Part shown: positions 1 through 7,741 of the stretch, in pieces
How the letters are laid out: each line of letters opens with the position of its first letter
How positions within the stretch are numbered: position 1 is the stretch's first letter
Source of the DNA: Paraburkholderia sp. LEh10
GTDB taxonomy: Bacteria; Pseudomonadota; Gammaproteobacteria; Burkholderiales; Burkholderiaceae
Direction of reading: 5' to 3'
Length of the DNA: 64,000 nucleotides
Assembly (NCBI RefSeq): GCF_017814945.1
Contig: NZ_JAGIPX010000014.1
Location: 101,940 to 165,939, forward strand
The notes under the pieces: model-generated
What the model saw: only the letters and a program-made list of their open reading frames with translations
Told to the model about the DNA's origin: nothing
Databases searched by the model: none
Made by a program: the position numbers and the translations under genes

Positions 1-2
1 TT

Positions 3-221
3 CAGGTTACCCGCGAAGGAAACAAGCCCGGCACGAGCGCAGTGACGCCGGAAGAAAAGGCTCAACTCATCAAGGGCGCAAGCGAGCTGCTGCTCAATGT
101 GCTGAACAAGCCTCTGGAAGCGACGTTCGTCGTCATCCAGGAAGTCGAGACCGAGAACTGGGGATGGGGCGGTTTGCCTGTCGAAGCGTATCGGCGGCAG
201 AAGGCAAAGAAGTCGGACTGA
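3..221 (+). CDS. 4-oxalocrotonate tautomerase family protein (5' end outside window)
   Basis: The open frame enters from the left edge and ends in TGA, giving 72 residues. The visible part has the family pattern: a QVTREG strand, the helix with EEKAQLIKGASELL, the ATFVVIQEV strand and a NWGWGG loop. Small tautomerases use an N-terminal proline left after Met removal; that residue lies just outside the window, so activity cannot be judged. Judging from the fold only about six residues are missing. The tail (YRRQKAKKSD) is basic and a little longer than in the shortest members. The physiological substrate is unknown; the family name refers to enol-keto tautomerisation in aromatic catabolism, but many members are of unknown role. 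Confidence 0.8.
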   Translation, partial: QVTREGNKPGTSAVTPEEKAQLIKGASELLLNVLNKPLEATFVVIQEVETENWGWGGLPVEAYRRQKAKKSD

Positions 222-319
222 GCGCTATCGCGCGATGAAGCAGCACGATACGGTTCACGGCGCGGAGAATCTCGCGGATTCTCCGCGCTTTGCCGTTGTG
301 CGCGCTTGCGGCTTTGAAA

Positions 320-982
320 TCAAGGCTCTCGATGAGCCCTGATACGCCGCCATTCGAGAACACCGCTTATCGGCTCTTCTCTGCGTCCCGGCGCGATGTC
401 GATGCGTGCGCCTGCCTGGATGTATCCCGGCTGCACGACACTGAGATAGACACCCGCGTATCCGCTGAGATACATGTGCTTGACGGCCCTTCTGTAGCCC
501 ATGACGGCATTCAGCTTGAAACAGGGATTGCGGGGCGCCTCGACGCGCAGCCTGACCTGATCGATAACCAGCGTATCGCCGATCCACAGGTCCGCTTCGA
601 AAATGCCCTGCGTGGTGAGGTTCTCGCCGAACGCGCCGAATTGCAGCGGCCTGTCCGCGTCCGGCACGCCGGCTTCGATGCGCCGTTGCCGCCACCACCT
701 GTAGTGTTCGAACGGATACAGATAGACGGCCTTGTCGAGTCCGCCATGAACGCTCAAATCCGCCTGTTCGTCGCCGGCTAGACCCAGCTTCTTCACCTCG
801 ACGACGGCGCCCTCGCTCGCGGTGCTGACAGAGCGCTTGCGAATGGCCGACTCGACGACGAGGCCACCCGAAGCCTTGCCGATTTCCAGCGGCCTGACGC
901 AACCGATGTTGATCGACAGCAACGTGGCGTCCGCCGTACGCGCCGCGCCGCCATTGACTGCATAAGCGTTCTGATCTTCCAT
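320..982 (-). CDS. MOSC domain-containing protein (YiiM-like)
   Basis: About 220 residues. The MOSC beta-barrel signature is clear: GGLDKAVYLYPFEHYRWWR, then FGENLTTQG, then RLRVEAPRNPCFKL with the conserved cysteine. MOSC proteins are predicted sulfur carriers or molybdenum-cofactor-dependent handlers; YiiM-type members act on N-hydroxylated compounds. The frame is open upstream to a GTG at 1063, with ATGs at 1015, 1009 and 982; none has a well-placed ribosome site (a GAAGGA lies about 15 nt before 982), so the start is uncertain. A second, unrelated-looking MOSC protein lies at 35.1-35.6 kb. It is convergent with the tautomerase gene. Confidence 0.8.
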   Translation of the reverse strand: MEDQNAYAVNGGAARTADATLLSINIGCVRPLEIGKASGGLVVESAIRKRSVSTASEGAVVEVKKLGLAGDEQADLSVHGGLDKAVYLYPFEHYRWWRQRRIEAGVPDADRPLQFGAFGENLTTQGIFEADLWIGDTLVIDQVRLRVEAPRNPCFKLNAVMGYRRAVKHMYLSGYAGVYLSVVQPGYIQAGARIDIAPGRREEPISGVLEWRRIRAHREP

Positions 983-1150
983 CGGACGCCCGTCCGTTCC
1001 TTCTTCCATGTGCATTCGTCTGCTGTGCGCGCTCGCTGTCCGTGCTTGCTGTCCGTGCGACACAACAGGTCTGATCGGCCATGCGCAACGACGACGCAGC
1101 CATTGGCGCCGCCGCCAATGGCTTGCATCGTCATCGACGGCTTCGATACG

Positions 1151-2251
1151 TCAGGACGCGAACTGCTGCAAACGGCGAATGGCGACGCCCAGTTCGGCGT
1201 CGAGTTGCGCGACCAGTTCGGCCGCGGGCAGCGAACGCGCCAGCGCCGCCGCCTGGCCTGCCCATTGCGCGCCAAAGCCGAATTCTCCCTTCGCTTTGGC
1301 CGCCGCGTGCAGCGCTTTGCCGGCGTCGTATGCGACGGGATAGGCGGGTGTCGCCGGACGATCCGCGCTCCGGCCGAGTTCCGTAAATCTGTTCACCATG
1401 CTGCGTGCCGGACGGCCCGAAATCGCCGAGGTCAACGTCGTGTGGTAAGCAGGATCGCCGAGAATGGCGCGGCGATAGCCATCGTCGATCGACGTTTCAG
1501 GGCACGCGACGAACGCGGTGCCGAGTTGCGCGGCCTGCGCGCCGAGCGCGAGCGCGGCTGCGATGCCTGCGCCGTCCATGATGCCGCCCGCCGCGATCAA
1601 AGGCAGATCGAACTTCTCCGCGAACAGACGCGTGAGGGCGAACGTGCCGACGCCTTCGTCGAACGCTTCGGGATCGAACATGCCGCGATGGCCGCCCGCT
1701 TCGATACCTTGTGCAACCAGCGCATCGACGCCCGCATCGACGACGGCCTTCGCCTCGTCCAGATTGGTCGCCGAGGCCAGCAGCTTGATCCCGGCGCCCT
1801 TCAGCGCGTTGATGACCTCGTTCGAAGGCAAGCCGAAATGAAAGCTCACAATAGCCGGCTTCTCTTCCAGAAACACGTCGAGCATCGCGCCGTCTTCGAC
1901 GAAGCTCGTGTAGATCTCGTTGAGCTTTTCCGCAGGGCTCGCGCCGTACTGCGCAAATTGCGGAGCGAGCCACTTCAACCATTGGCTTTCGACTTTCGCA
2001 TCCGCGACTGCAGGGGTATGGCAGAAAACGTTGATGTTGAACGGAGCGCCCGTCAATGCGCGCGTGTCCCTGATCGTCTTGCGCGCCGCCTCGGCGTTCA
2101 TCGCGCCCACGCCAAGCGAGCCGAGGCCGCCCGCGTTCGATACGGCCGCCGCAAGCGCCGGCGTGCTGACACCCGCCATCGGCGCCTGAATGATCGGCTT
2201 GCTGATGCCGAGCAGGCTCAACAGCCGCCTGCCTTCTGAAGGATTGCTCAT
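1151..2251 (-). CDS. Nitronate monooxygenase / 2-nitropropane dioxygenase-like FMN enzyme
   Basis: 366 residues, the usual length of this TIM-barrel family. Visible motifs are the N-terminal [21 protein letters not shown] (FMN entry), [10 protein letters not shown] near residue 180, and the phosphate-binding [20 protein letters not shown]. These enzymes use FMN to oxidise nitronates; some relatives are NADH:quinone reductases, so the substrate is not fixed by sequence. The product should be cytosolic. The ATG at 2251 opens directly on the conserved N-terminus. It reads away from the DsbA-like gene across a 297-bp gap in which no further gene was seen. Confidence 0.85.
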   Translation of the reverse strand: MSNPSEGRRLLSLLGISKPIIQAPMAGVSTPALAAAVSNAGGLGSLGVGAMNAEAARKTIRDTRALTGAPFNINVFCHTPAVADAKVESQWLKWLAPQFAQYGASPAEKLNEIYTSFVEDGAMLDVFLEEKPAIVSFHFGLPSNEVINALKGAGIKLLASATNLDEAKAVVDAGVDALVAQGIEAGGHRGMFDPEAFDEGVGTFALTRLFAEKFDLPLIAAGGIMDGAGIAAALALGAQAAQLGTAFVACPETSIDDGYRRAILGDPAYHTTLTSAISGRPARSMVNRFTELGRSADRPATPAYPVAYDAGKALHAAAKAKGEFGFGAQWAGQAAALARSLPAAELVAQLDAELGVAIRRLQQFAS

Positions 2252-2548
2252 GTCGTGTCCTCGTCAAATCGGTTAGACCATGCCGGCGATCGAGGCGATC
2301 GCATAGGTGCACGTTCAACGCCTGTTCCGCACCGCACCTCTCGCACGGTATCTATACGACAGATCATGTTTTTCAGCGAACGATGGGTCAAGCCTGACGC
2401 AGGCAATACACTCTTGAGCGTCCGGAACAGATCGCACGCGTTCGACGGCGCAACCCGCACCGTCGATATTGCCCATCGCGCCACAATGACAGGCACTCAT
2501 TCCGCACGGGAAACATCAGTGCGTCGATGCTGGACGCGACCCGCCAGA

Positions 2549-3181
2549 TTACGCCGCCAACGATTTGAGCGCCTGCGTGATCTGCGCAGCCTTGGCATAG
2601 CCGGAGCTCAGCTGCCCGATCTTCCCATCGACTTCGACGAACAGCGTCGGAAATCCTCGCACGCCCAGACGGCGGGTGAGTGCGAAGTCTTGCTGCGCGG
2701 CATCGATTGCGGCGTCCGAAGCCCAGGCTTCGAAGAACGCATCAGCGTTGCTGTCGTAACCTTGCGCCGCCAAAGCCCGCGCGCCGATCTCAGCGAGCAC
2801 CTTGCCATCCGTCGTATCGAGCCCGTCGACGTAGAACGCGCGCTGGAATGCGCGAAACACCTTTGGCAGATCGCTGTCAGGCGCGATCATCCGTGCCGTC
2901 ACGACAGCGCGGCAAACAGGCTCCGTGTCGTAGACGAAGTTCTCGCGCGCCATCAGCGCCTCGCGGTTGAACTGCGCGCCGCTCATCTGCTCGACGCGAG
3001 CCCAATGCGTGAGCCTGAACTGCTTGGCTGCATCGTCGAGTATCTGGGTCGACCCGGCCGCCATGCCGCCCACGACGACCTGCACTTCGAGATCCGGCAT
3101 GCTCGCGGCAATCGCGCTCATTTCCTTGCCGAAGCCGTAGCACCACGAGCACATCGGATCGCCGACAAATATCAGTTTCAT
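2549..3181 (-). CDS. DsbA-family thioredoxin-fold oxidoreductase
   Basis: 210 residues from the ATG at 3181, which places the protein directly at its first beta strand (MKLIFVGDPMCSWC). The frame extends upstream to 3226, but the extra 15 residues are basic and unlike a signal peptide. The redox motif CSWC is at residues 11-14 and the cis-proline loop is GVRGFPTLFVEVDG near the C-terminus. With no export signal this is a cytosolic FrnE/HCCA-isomerase-type member, not a periplasmic DsbA. It may be a protein disulfide oxidoreductase or act on small thiol adducts; the sequence does not decide. Confidence 0.85.
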   Translation of the reverse strand: MKLIFVGDPMCSWCYGFGKEMSAIAASMPDLEVQVVVGGMAAGSTQILDDAAKQFRLTHWARVEQMSGAQFNREALMARENFVYDTEPVCRAVVTARMIAPDSDLPKVFRAFQRAFYVDGLDTTDGKVLAEIGARALAAQGYDSNADAFFEAWASDAAIDAAQQDFALTRRLGVRGFPTLFVEVDGKIGQLSSGYAKAAQITQALKSLAA

Positions 3182-3370
3182 ACGCTGTTCCACCTTCAAG
3201 TAGCTGGGCGCGCGGCCTTGCTGCACGCGCGAATCTTCAATGCGTCGCGCGGCGCAAGTCGCCTTGCTCGAGCCGCTGACTGAGCGCCGACTATAGAGGT
3301 GAGGCGTGAGGCAATGAACAGCGTGTGCCGCAAATCACTCTTTACACCGTGTAAGTGCGTATGAGCTACT

Positions 3371-3389
3371 CAGGTTGTAGAACAACCTG
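3371..3389. promoter_or_regulatory. Inverted repeat, candidate GntR operator
   Basis: CAGGTTGT and ACAACCTG form perfect 8-bp arms around a 3-bp centre. The site lies 24 bp past the stop of the GntR gene and about 190 bp before the DsbA-like start. No T-tract follows on either strand, so it is unlikely to be a terminator. The half-site GGTTGTA recurs in the promoter region of the divergent dehydratase (4316-4323, reverse strand), which suggests both are bound by the GntR protein between them. This is inference. Confidence 0.35.
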
Positions 3390-3412
3390 CGCGGCGACAA
3401 CAGCGCGCGGAT

Positions 3413-4144
3413 TCAGAAAAACGAAATGTCGTAGCCGAAACGGGACGCAGCGCTGACGATATGCTGCCCCATCAATTCGCGCGCCGCGGCGGCATTCTTG
3501 TCGATGAACGCCTGAATGAGCGTCTCGTGTTCTGCGCGCGCGGCGTTGGGGATATTGCCGAACATCGGACCTTGCCGCGCGAAGTTCGCCGCGATCAGCG
3601 GGCGCATGGGTTCGAGCACCGTGCGAATCATCGTCGCGAGATAGTCGTTGCCGGCAGCGGCCGCCACGGCGCGATGGAAGTCCAGATCCGCGTTGACGGT
3701 GTCCGCGGTCGGGGCGCCTTCGTAGCGCATCCGCTCGACGGCGTCCTGGATCGGCTTGAGCCTGCGCGCCGTCATGTGCGCCGCTGCGAGCGCGGCGGCC
3801 TGGCTTTCGAGGGCAGCGCGCACCTCGAACATGTTGCGGATCGTGTTGTCCCCTTCGAGCAACTGCGGGCTCACGGTTTGCAGCGGCTCCGACGGCTGGC
3901 GCGCCGCCGCGACGAATGCGCCGATCCCCTGGCGCGACTCGATCAGCCCTTGCGCGCGAAGGCTCGCAATCGCCTCTCGAACGACATTCCGGCTGACCCC
4001 GAAATTCTCCGACAGGAAATGTTCGGTAGGCAGACGATCGCCGGGCTTGAGCCTCCCGGACGCAATCTCTTCGCTCAGCGAACGTGTGATGTGTTCCGCG
4101 AGATGGGGCCGCCGTTCAACTGGCCGCACGTTCAGTTCGCTCAT
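3413..4144 (-). CDS. FadR/GntR-family transcriptional regulator (FCD domain)
   Basis: 243 residues. The N-terminal winged helix covers residues 10-80, with SGRLKPGDRLPTEHFLSENFGVSRNVVREAIASLRAQG and the GIGAFV wing. The all-helical FCD ligand domain follows (about 100-225), with RAALESQAAALAA and a DLDFHRAVAAAAGN metal/ligand segment. FCD regulators usually bind a small carboxylate and repress the adjacent catabolic genes. This gene is divergent from the enolase-superfamily gene at 4399, with 254 bp between them holding GTACAA-type half-sites, so it probably controls the dehydratase-transporter pair. Confidence 0.88.
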   Translation of the reverse strand: MSELNVRPVERRPHLAEHITRSLSEEIASGRLKPGDRLPTEHFLSENFGVSRNVVREAIASLRAQGLIESRQGIGAFVAAARQPSEPLQTVSPQLLEGDNTIRNMFEVRAALESQAAALAAAHMTARRLKPIQDAVERMRYEGAPTADTVNADLDFHRAVAAAAGNDYLATMIRTVLEPMRPLIAANFARQGPMFGNIPNAARAEHETLIQAFIDKNAAAARELMGQHIVSAASRFGYDISFF

Positions 4145-4294
4145 GGTCGCCTCTGCCTATTCCTTGTCTTCTTATTCTACATCCGGATCGGCTGGTGGCT
4201 CCCATCATTCGTGCCGCTTTCGGGCCATCAGCGCCCGTTCAAGCGCGTGTTGGCCACGTCTGTCGCACCGGGCGCTCAGCTGTATTTCGAAAAA

Positions 4295-4339
4295 AGTACA
4301 AGTTGTTCACTTGCAGTACAACCGGATGTCTCATACCAT
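4295..4339 (+). promoter_or_regulatory. Candidate operator and promoter of the dehydratase-transporter operon
   Basis: Two AGTACAA heptamers (4295-4301 and 4315-4321) lie 20 bp apart, two helical turns, and ACAAGTTGT (4298-4306) is a short palindrome. The reverse strand of the second copy reads GGTTGTAC, the half-site of the palindrome at 3371-3389. A plausible sigma-70 promoter, TTGCAG (4311-4316), 17 bp, TACCAT (4334-4339), overlaps the second copy and points toward the gene starting at 4399. Binding by the divergent GntR protein is inferred from position. Confidence 0.35.
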
Positions 4340-4398
4340 GCGAAGCACACAGGCGGCTTTCGATCGCCTGCTTCGCAATCCGACTGAGGTACATCCAG

Positions 4399-5505
4399 AT
4401 GAAAATCGCCAGCATCGAGACCATCCCACTGCGTGTCCCGTTCACGACGGGAGGACAGTCGGCGGGTGGCGTGTGGGGTCCCAAGGACCTGCAGGTAGTC
4501 GACTCGCTCGTCGTCAAGGTGACGACTGACGACGGCACGGTCGGATGGGGTGAAACCTTCGGCTTTACGGCGATTCCCGCCGTCAAGCTCGTCATCGACA
4601 AGATCCTGGCGCCGGAGTTGATCGGCCGCGACGTCGCGCTGCGCGAGAAGTCGATGCTCGATCTGCAGAAGAAATTCCACGTCTTCGGCCGCAGCGGCGC
4701 GTTCATCTACGGTCTGTCGGCGATCGATATCGCGTTGTGGGACATCGCCGGCAAGGCGGCGAACCAACCGATCCATCAACTGCTCGGCGGAAGCGACGCC
4801 ACATCGCTGGCGTGCTACGCGAGCCTGATCCGCTACGCGGACCCCGAACTGGTCCGGGTCAACGTGCAGCGCGCGGTAAGCAGCGGCTATCGGCATCTGA
4901 AACTGCACGAAGTCGATGTGGAGACCGTCCGCTCCGCGCGTGAGGCGGCGGGCCCCGACATCGAAATCACACTCGACGTGAACTGCCCATGGACGGTCCG
5001 CGAAGCGCTCGATATGACCGAGAAGCTTCGCCCGTTCAATCTGCGATGGATCGAAGAACCCGTGTGGCCGCCGGAAAACCATGCGGGTCTCGCGGCCGTG
5101 AGAAAGCAAGGTGGCATTCCCGTCGCAGCAGGCGAAAACGCTTCGACGCTGATGGACTTTCAACACATGCTCGAAGCCGGCTCCGTCGATTTCATTCAGC
5201 CCAGCCCCGCGAAGATGGGCGGCATCACCGAACTGCAAAAGGTGTTTGCACTTGCAAACGCCCATAACGTCACCGTCATGGTCCACACGTTCTACGACGG
5301 CCCCGGCCTGCTGGCGAGCGTCCACGCAAGCGCGGCGCTCGGCGGCCCCAAGGCGCTGGTCGAATGGCGCTATTTCGATCTCGAAGCGCAGCTGTATGGC
5401 GACGCCATCATCCCGCGCAACGGCCGCATCGACGTGCCGCAAGGCCCCGGGCTCGGCATCGAGCCGAACGCCGACGTGATCCGCGACTATCGCATCGATC
5501 TTTAA
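4399..5505 (+). CDS. Enolase-superfamily (mandelate racemase/muconate lactonizing) dehydratase
   Basis: 368 residues. The ATG at 4399 starts exactly on the capping domain (MKIASIETIPLRVPF). Barrel residues can be placed: general base K168 in a K-L-H motif, metal ligands D193, E219 and E246, and H296 as the second base in VHTFYDG. K168 and H296 fit the mandelate racemase subgroup, but the usual KxK is KxH here. Members are mostly acid-sugar dehydratases, racemases or cycloisomerases, and substrate cannot be assigned. It is followed after 65 bp by an AEC transporter in the same direction, so a transported carboxylate is a reasonable guess. Confidence 0.85.
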   Translation: MKIASIETIPLRVPFTTGGQSAGGVWGPKDLQVVDSLVVKVTTDDGTVGWGETFGFTAIPAVKLVIDKILAPELIGRDVALREKSMLDLQKKFHVFGRSGAFIYGLSAIDIALWDIAGKAANQPIHQLLGGSDATSLACYASLIRYADPELVRVNVQRAVSSGYRHLKLHEVDVETVRSAREAAGPDIEITLDVNCPWTVREALDMTEKLRPFNLRWIEEPVWPPENHAGLAAVRKQGGIPVAAGENASTLMDFQHMLEAGSVDFIQPSPAKMGGITELQKVFALANAHNVTVMVHTFYDGPGLLASVHASAALGGPKALVEWRYFDLEAQLYGDAIIPRNGRIDVPQGPGLGIEPNADVIRDYRIDL

Positions 5506-5570
5506 CCGCGCTTCGAGCGGCGAAGGAAAGCCGCTCGCGGCAATTGCATAACAAAACCAGGAGTCAGGAG

Positions 5571-6512
5571 ATGTTGGACAGGATCGTTGGTCCCCTTTTA
5601 CCCGTTGCTTTCGTGATCGTGCTCGGCTACATAGCGGGCAAGCGCGGACGTCTCAATCACTCGGACAGCCTGCTGATCAGCCGGCTCGTGCTCGGCTGGA
5701 TCTTTCCGGCGCTGCTGCTGGTCGGCATGGCGAGCACGCCGCGCGCGCAGTTGTTCGATATCAAGCTGATCGTCGCGACGTTCATCGGCATCATGGGCAT
5801 GTATGCAGCCGCGCTGCTGATCGGCTGGTGGCGGCATCGCGAGCTCAAGGCGGCGACGCTCAAGGGTTTTGTCTGCGGCTATCCGGATGCGGCGTTCATG
5901 GGCATTCCGATCCTGCAGGCGATGTTCGGCGCAGGCAGCATTTACTCGGTGTTGATCCTGAATCTGATCGCAAGCCTGTTGATGATTCCGCTGACGACCA
6001 TGTTGCTGACGGTCGCGAGCGGCAAAGGCAGCGGCGTTCAGGCGTTCGTGGCGAGCGTCAGGAGCGCGGTGCGCCGTCCGTTGATGTGGGCGCCCGCGCT
6101 GGGCATCGTCTGCTCGCTGCTTCAGATCAAGTTTCCGCCTGTGCTCGCAGAGGCATTCAATCTGCTCGGCAAGGCAACGCCCGGCGTGTCGCTGCTGTGC
6201 CTCGGCTTGATTATGTCGTCGGTGAAGCTGAAGCTGTCGAGCGAAGTATGGGCCAACCTCGGGCTCAAGCTGTTCATCCACCCGGCGTTGATGTTCGCAG
6301 CGACCGTGATGCTGGGTGTTCACGGGCTTTACGCTCAACAGATGATCCTGCTCTGCGCGCTGCCGTCAGCGACCATTCCCGCGATGTTCGCGAACGAGGC
6401 GGGTGCGTATCAGAGCGAAGCCGCGACTTCGATTCTCGTCAGTACCGTGCTGTCGATCATCACGTTTTCCGCGGCGATCTATCTCGTCGATGGCGGCCTT
6501 GCGGCCGCGTAA
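5571..6512 (+). CDS. AEC-family (auxin efflux carrier) transporter
   Basis: 313 residues with about ten hydrophobic segments spread over the whole length, typical of the AEC family. The N-terminus (LLPVAFVIVLGYIAGKRGRL), the GYPDAAFMGIPI motif and the C-terminal ALPSATIPAMFANEAG are characteristic. The chosen ATG at 5571 has GGAG a few bases upstream. Family members move organic acids such as malate or malonate. It is co-oriented with the dehydratase and most likely in one operon. A strong hairpin follows the stop. Confidence 0.87.
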   Translation: MLDRIVGPLLPVAFVIVLGYIAGKRGRLNHSDSLLISRLVLGWIFPALLLVGMASTPRAQLFDIKLIVATFIGIMGMYAAALLIGWWRHRELKAATLKGFVCGYPDAAFMGIPILQAMFGAGSIYSVLILNLIASLLMIPLTTMLLTVASGKGSGVQAFVASVRSAVRRPLMWAPALGIVCSLLQIKFPPVLAEAFNLLGKATPGVSLLCLGLIMSSVKLKLSSEVWANLGLKLFIHPALMFAATVMLGVHGLYAQQMILLCALPSATIPAMFANEAGAYQSEAATSILVSTVLSIITFSAAIYLVDGGLAAA

Positions 6513-6515
6513 CAG

Positions 6516-6553
6516 GCAAACGGGGACGCGTTGTTCCACGCGTCCCCGCTTTG
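6516..6553. terminator. Bidirectional hairpin terminator between convergent genes
   Basis: GGGGACGCG (6522-6530) and CGCGTCCCC (6539-6547) form a 9-bp stem with an 8-nt loop, extended by GCAAA/CTTTGC flanks. It fills the 50-bp gap between the transporter stop and the stop of the convergent creatininase-family gene, so it can end transcripts from both sides. Confidence 0.7.
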
Positions 6554-6562
6554 CTTTGAGCA

Positions 6563-7312
6563 TCATGCAGGCAGCGGCTCGCTGCTGAATGCAGCCAGCT
6601 CCCGAATGAGGCTCGATGCCGCGAGCCTCACGAGCTCGCCGCCTTTCTCCGGCGATGCCTGGTTCGGGTCCGAGCCCATCCGTCCGTCGGGATAGCGGGC
6701 GCGGAAATCGAGCGCCTCGCGGATGGGGCCGGACGGTGCGATTTTCGGCGAGTAGTCGGCGGATTTGATTCTGTCGGGGAATGCCCACTGCGTAATCGCG
6801 ATTTCCGAGGGCGTGGCGTGAACGCCGTGGCCTTCGGGAAACTGCTTGCGCGCAAGTTCGCCGACGCCTTCCAGATCCCACCAGTTGCACAGCTTCATTG
6901 CAAAGCCGGCGCGGCGCTTCGCGAAGCTCGCCTCGACATATACCTCGGAGAAGGCGGCCTCGATCGATGCGATGTTTCCGCCATGTCCGTTCAGGAACAG
7001 GATCTTCTCGAAGCCATGCGCCGCGAGCGAGCGGACCCAGTCGCCGATGGCGGCCATGAAGGTGGAAGGCCGCAGCGAAATGGTGCCGGCAAAGCCCAGA
7101 TGATGCTGCGCCATGCCGATATTGAACGTCGGCGCGATCAGGATATCGGCCGACTTCTCGGCTTCGCGCGCGATGATTTCGGGGCACAGCCAGTCGGTGC
7201 CGAGCAGGCCCGTCGGGCCGTGCTGTTCGTTCGAGCCGATCGGCACGACGATCGCACGGCTACGCTTCAGGTATTGCTCGATTTCTGCCCATGTCGATAG
7301 ATGTAAAAGCAT
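6563..7312 (-). CDS. Creatininase-family amidohydrolase
   Basis: 249 residues, the normal length. The metal site motif GSNEQHGPTGLLGTD occupies residues 26-40 and provides E29, H31 and D40; H110 comes from NGHGGN. As in most non-creatininase members the glutamate two residues after that histidine is absent. Family members hydrolyse cyclic or linear amides, including creatinine and formylated pyrimidine intermediates. It is divergent from an acetamidase/formamidase gene with a 429-bp region full of ATCGCA boxes between them, which suggests joint control and a shared amide pathway. The exact substrate is not known. Confidence 0.85.
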   Translation of the reverse strand: MLLHLSTWAEIEQYLKRSRAIVVPIGSNEQHGPTGLLGTDWLCPEIIAREAEKSADILIAPTFNIGMAQHHLGFAGTISLRPSTFMAAIGDWVRSLAAHGFEKILFLNGHGGNIASIEAAFSEVYVEASFAKRRAGFAMKLCNWWDLEGVGELARKQFPEGHGVHATPSEIAITQWAFPDRIKSADYSPKIAPSGPIREALDFRARYPDGRMGSDPNQASPEKGGELVRLAASSLIRELAAFSSEPLPA

Positions 7313-7552
7313 TTGAACTCCTGGTTCCTGGTTTCCAAGCCGATGCCGCCAAGCCTACAGATAATCGACGCCGCGACCAACAGCAACGAGGTTCACGGCG
7401 CGTTGTCTCCAGGGCAACGGCTGAGAGCCGCGCCCAGGACACGGTTGCGGGCAGACGCAATTATTGCCCGCCGCGCGCAGCTTCGCCGGATTGATTCCGG
7501 AGCGGAAAACACGGTCGACGCACGCCTTCACACGGCGTTTCCGCCGATATAT

Positions 7553-7647
7553 ATCGCACGCGATTGTATCGCACAGGATTGACACGGCCGGCACTATGCG
7601 TATGATTCGGCTAGCGCGCTTTAATCGCATGCGATTTATATCGCGAT
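7553..7647. promoter_or_regulatory. Operator-like palindromes flanking a promoter
   Basis: Four ATCGCA/ATCGCG boxes lie in 95 bp: ATCGCACGCGAT (7553-7564), ATCGCA (7568-7573), the perfect 14-bp palindrome AATCGCATGCGATT (7623-7636) and ATCGCGAT (7640-7647). One pair sits just upstream of the -35 and the other just downstream of the likely transcription start of the acetamidase gene. This is the layout expected of a repressor that bridges or blocks the promoter. The regulator is not identified. Confidence 0.5.
7579..7606 (+). promoter_or_regulatory. Sigma-70 promoter for the acetamidase/formamidase gene
   Basis: A perfect -35 TTGACA (7579-7584) is separated by 16 bp from TATGAT (7601-7606), a one-mismatch -10. 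It points to the gene starting at 7742, leaving a leader of roughly 130 nt. Both sides carry ATCGCA palindromes. Confidence 0.55.
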
Positions 7648-7741
7648 CATTCCGCCGCAGCGGTTATGAACGCTGCGCAGACCGCGCGGCAAACACAGAC
7701 CCCGGATACGCCCGCATTCACGATAGACATGGAGATTGACA

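Noticed and set aside
4195..4398. N-terminal extension of the dehydratase
   Set aside because: It would cover the promoter and operator region; the family N-terminus begins exactly at the ATG 4399.
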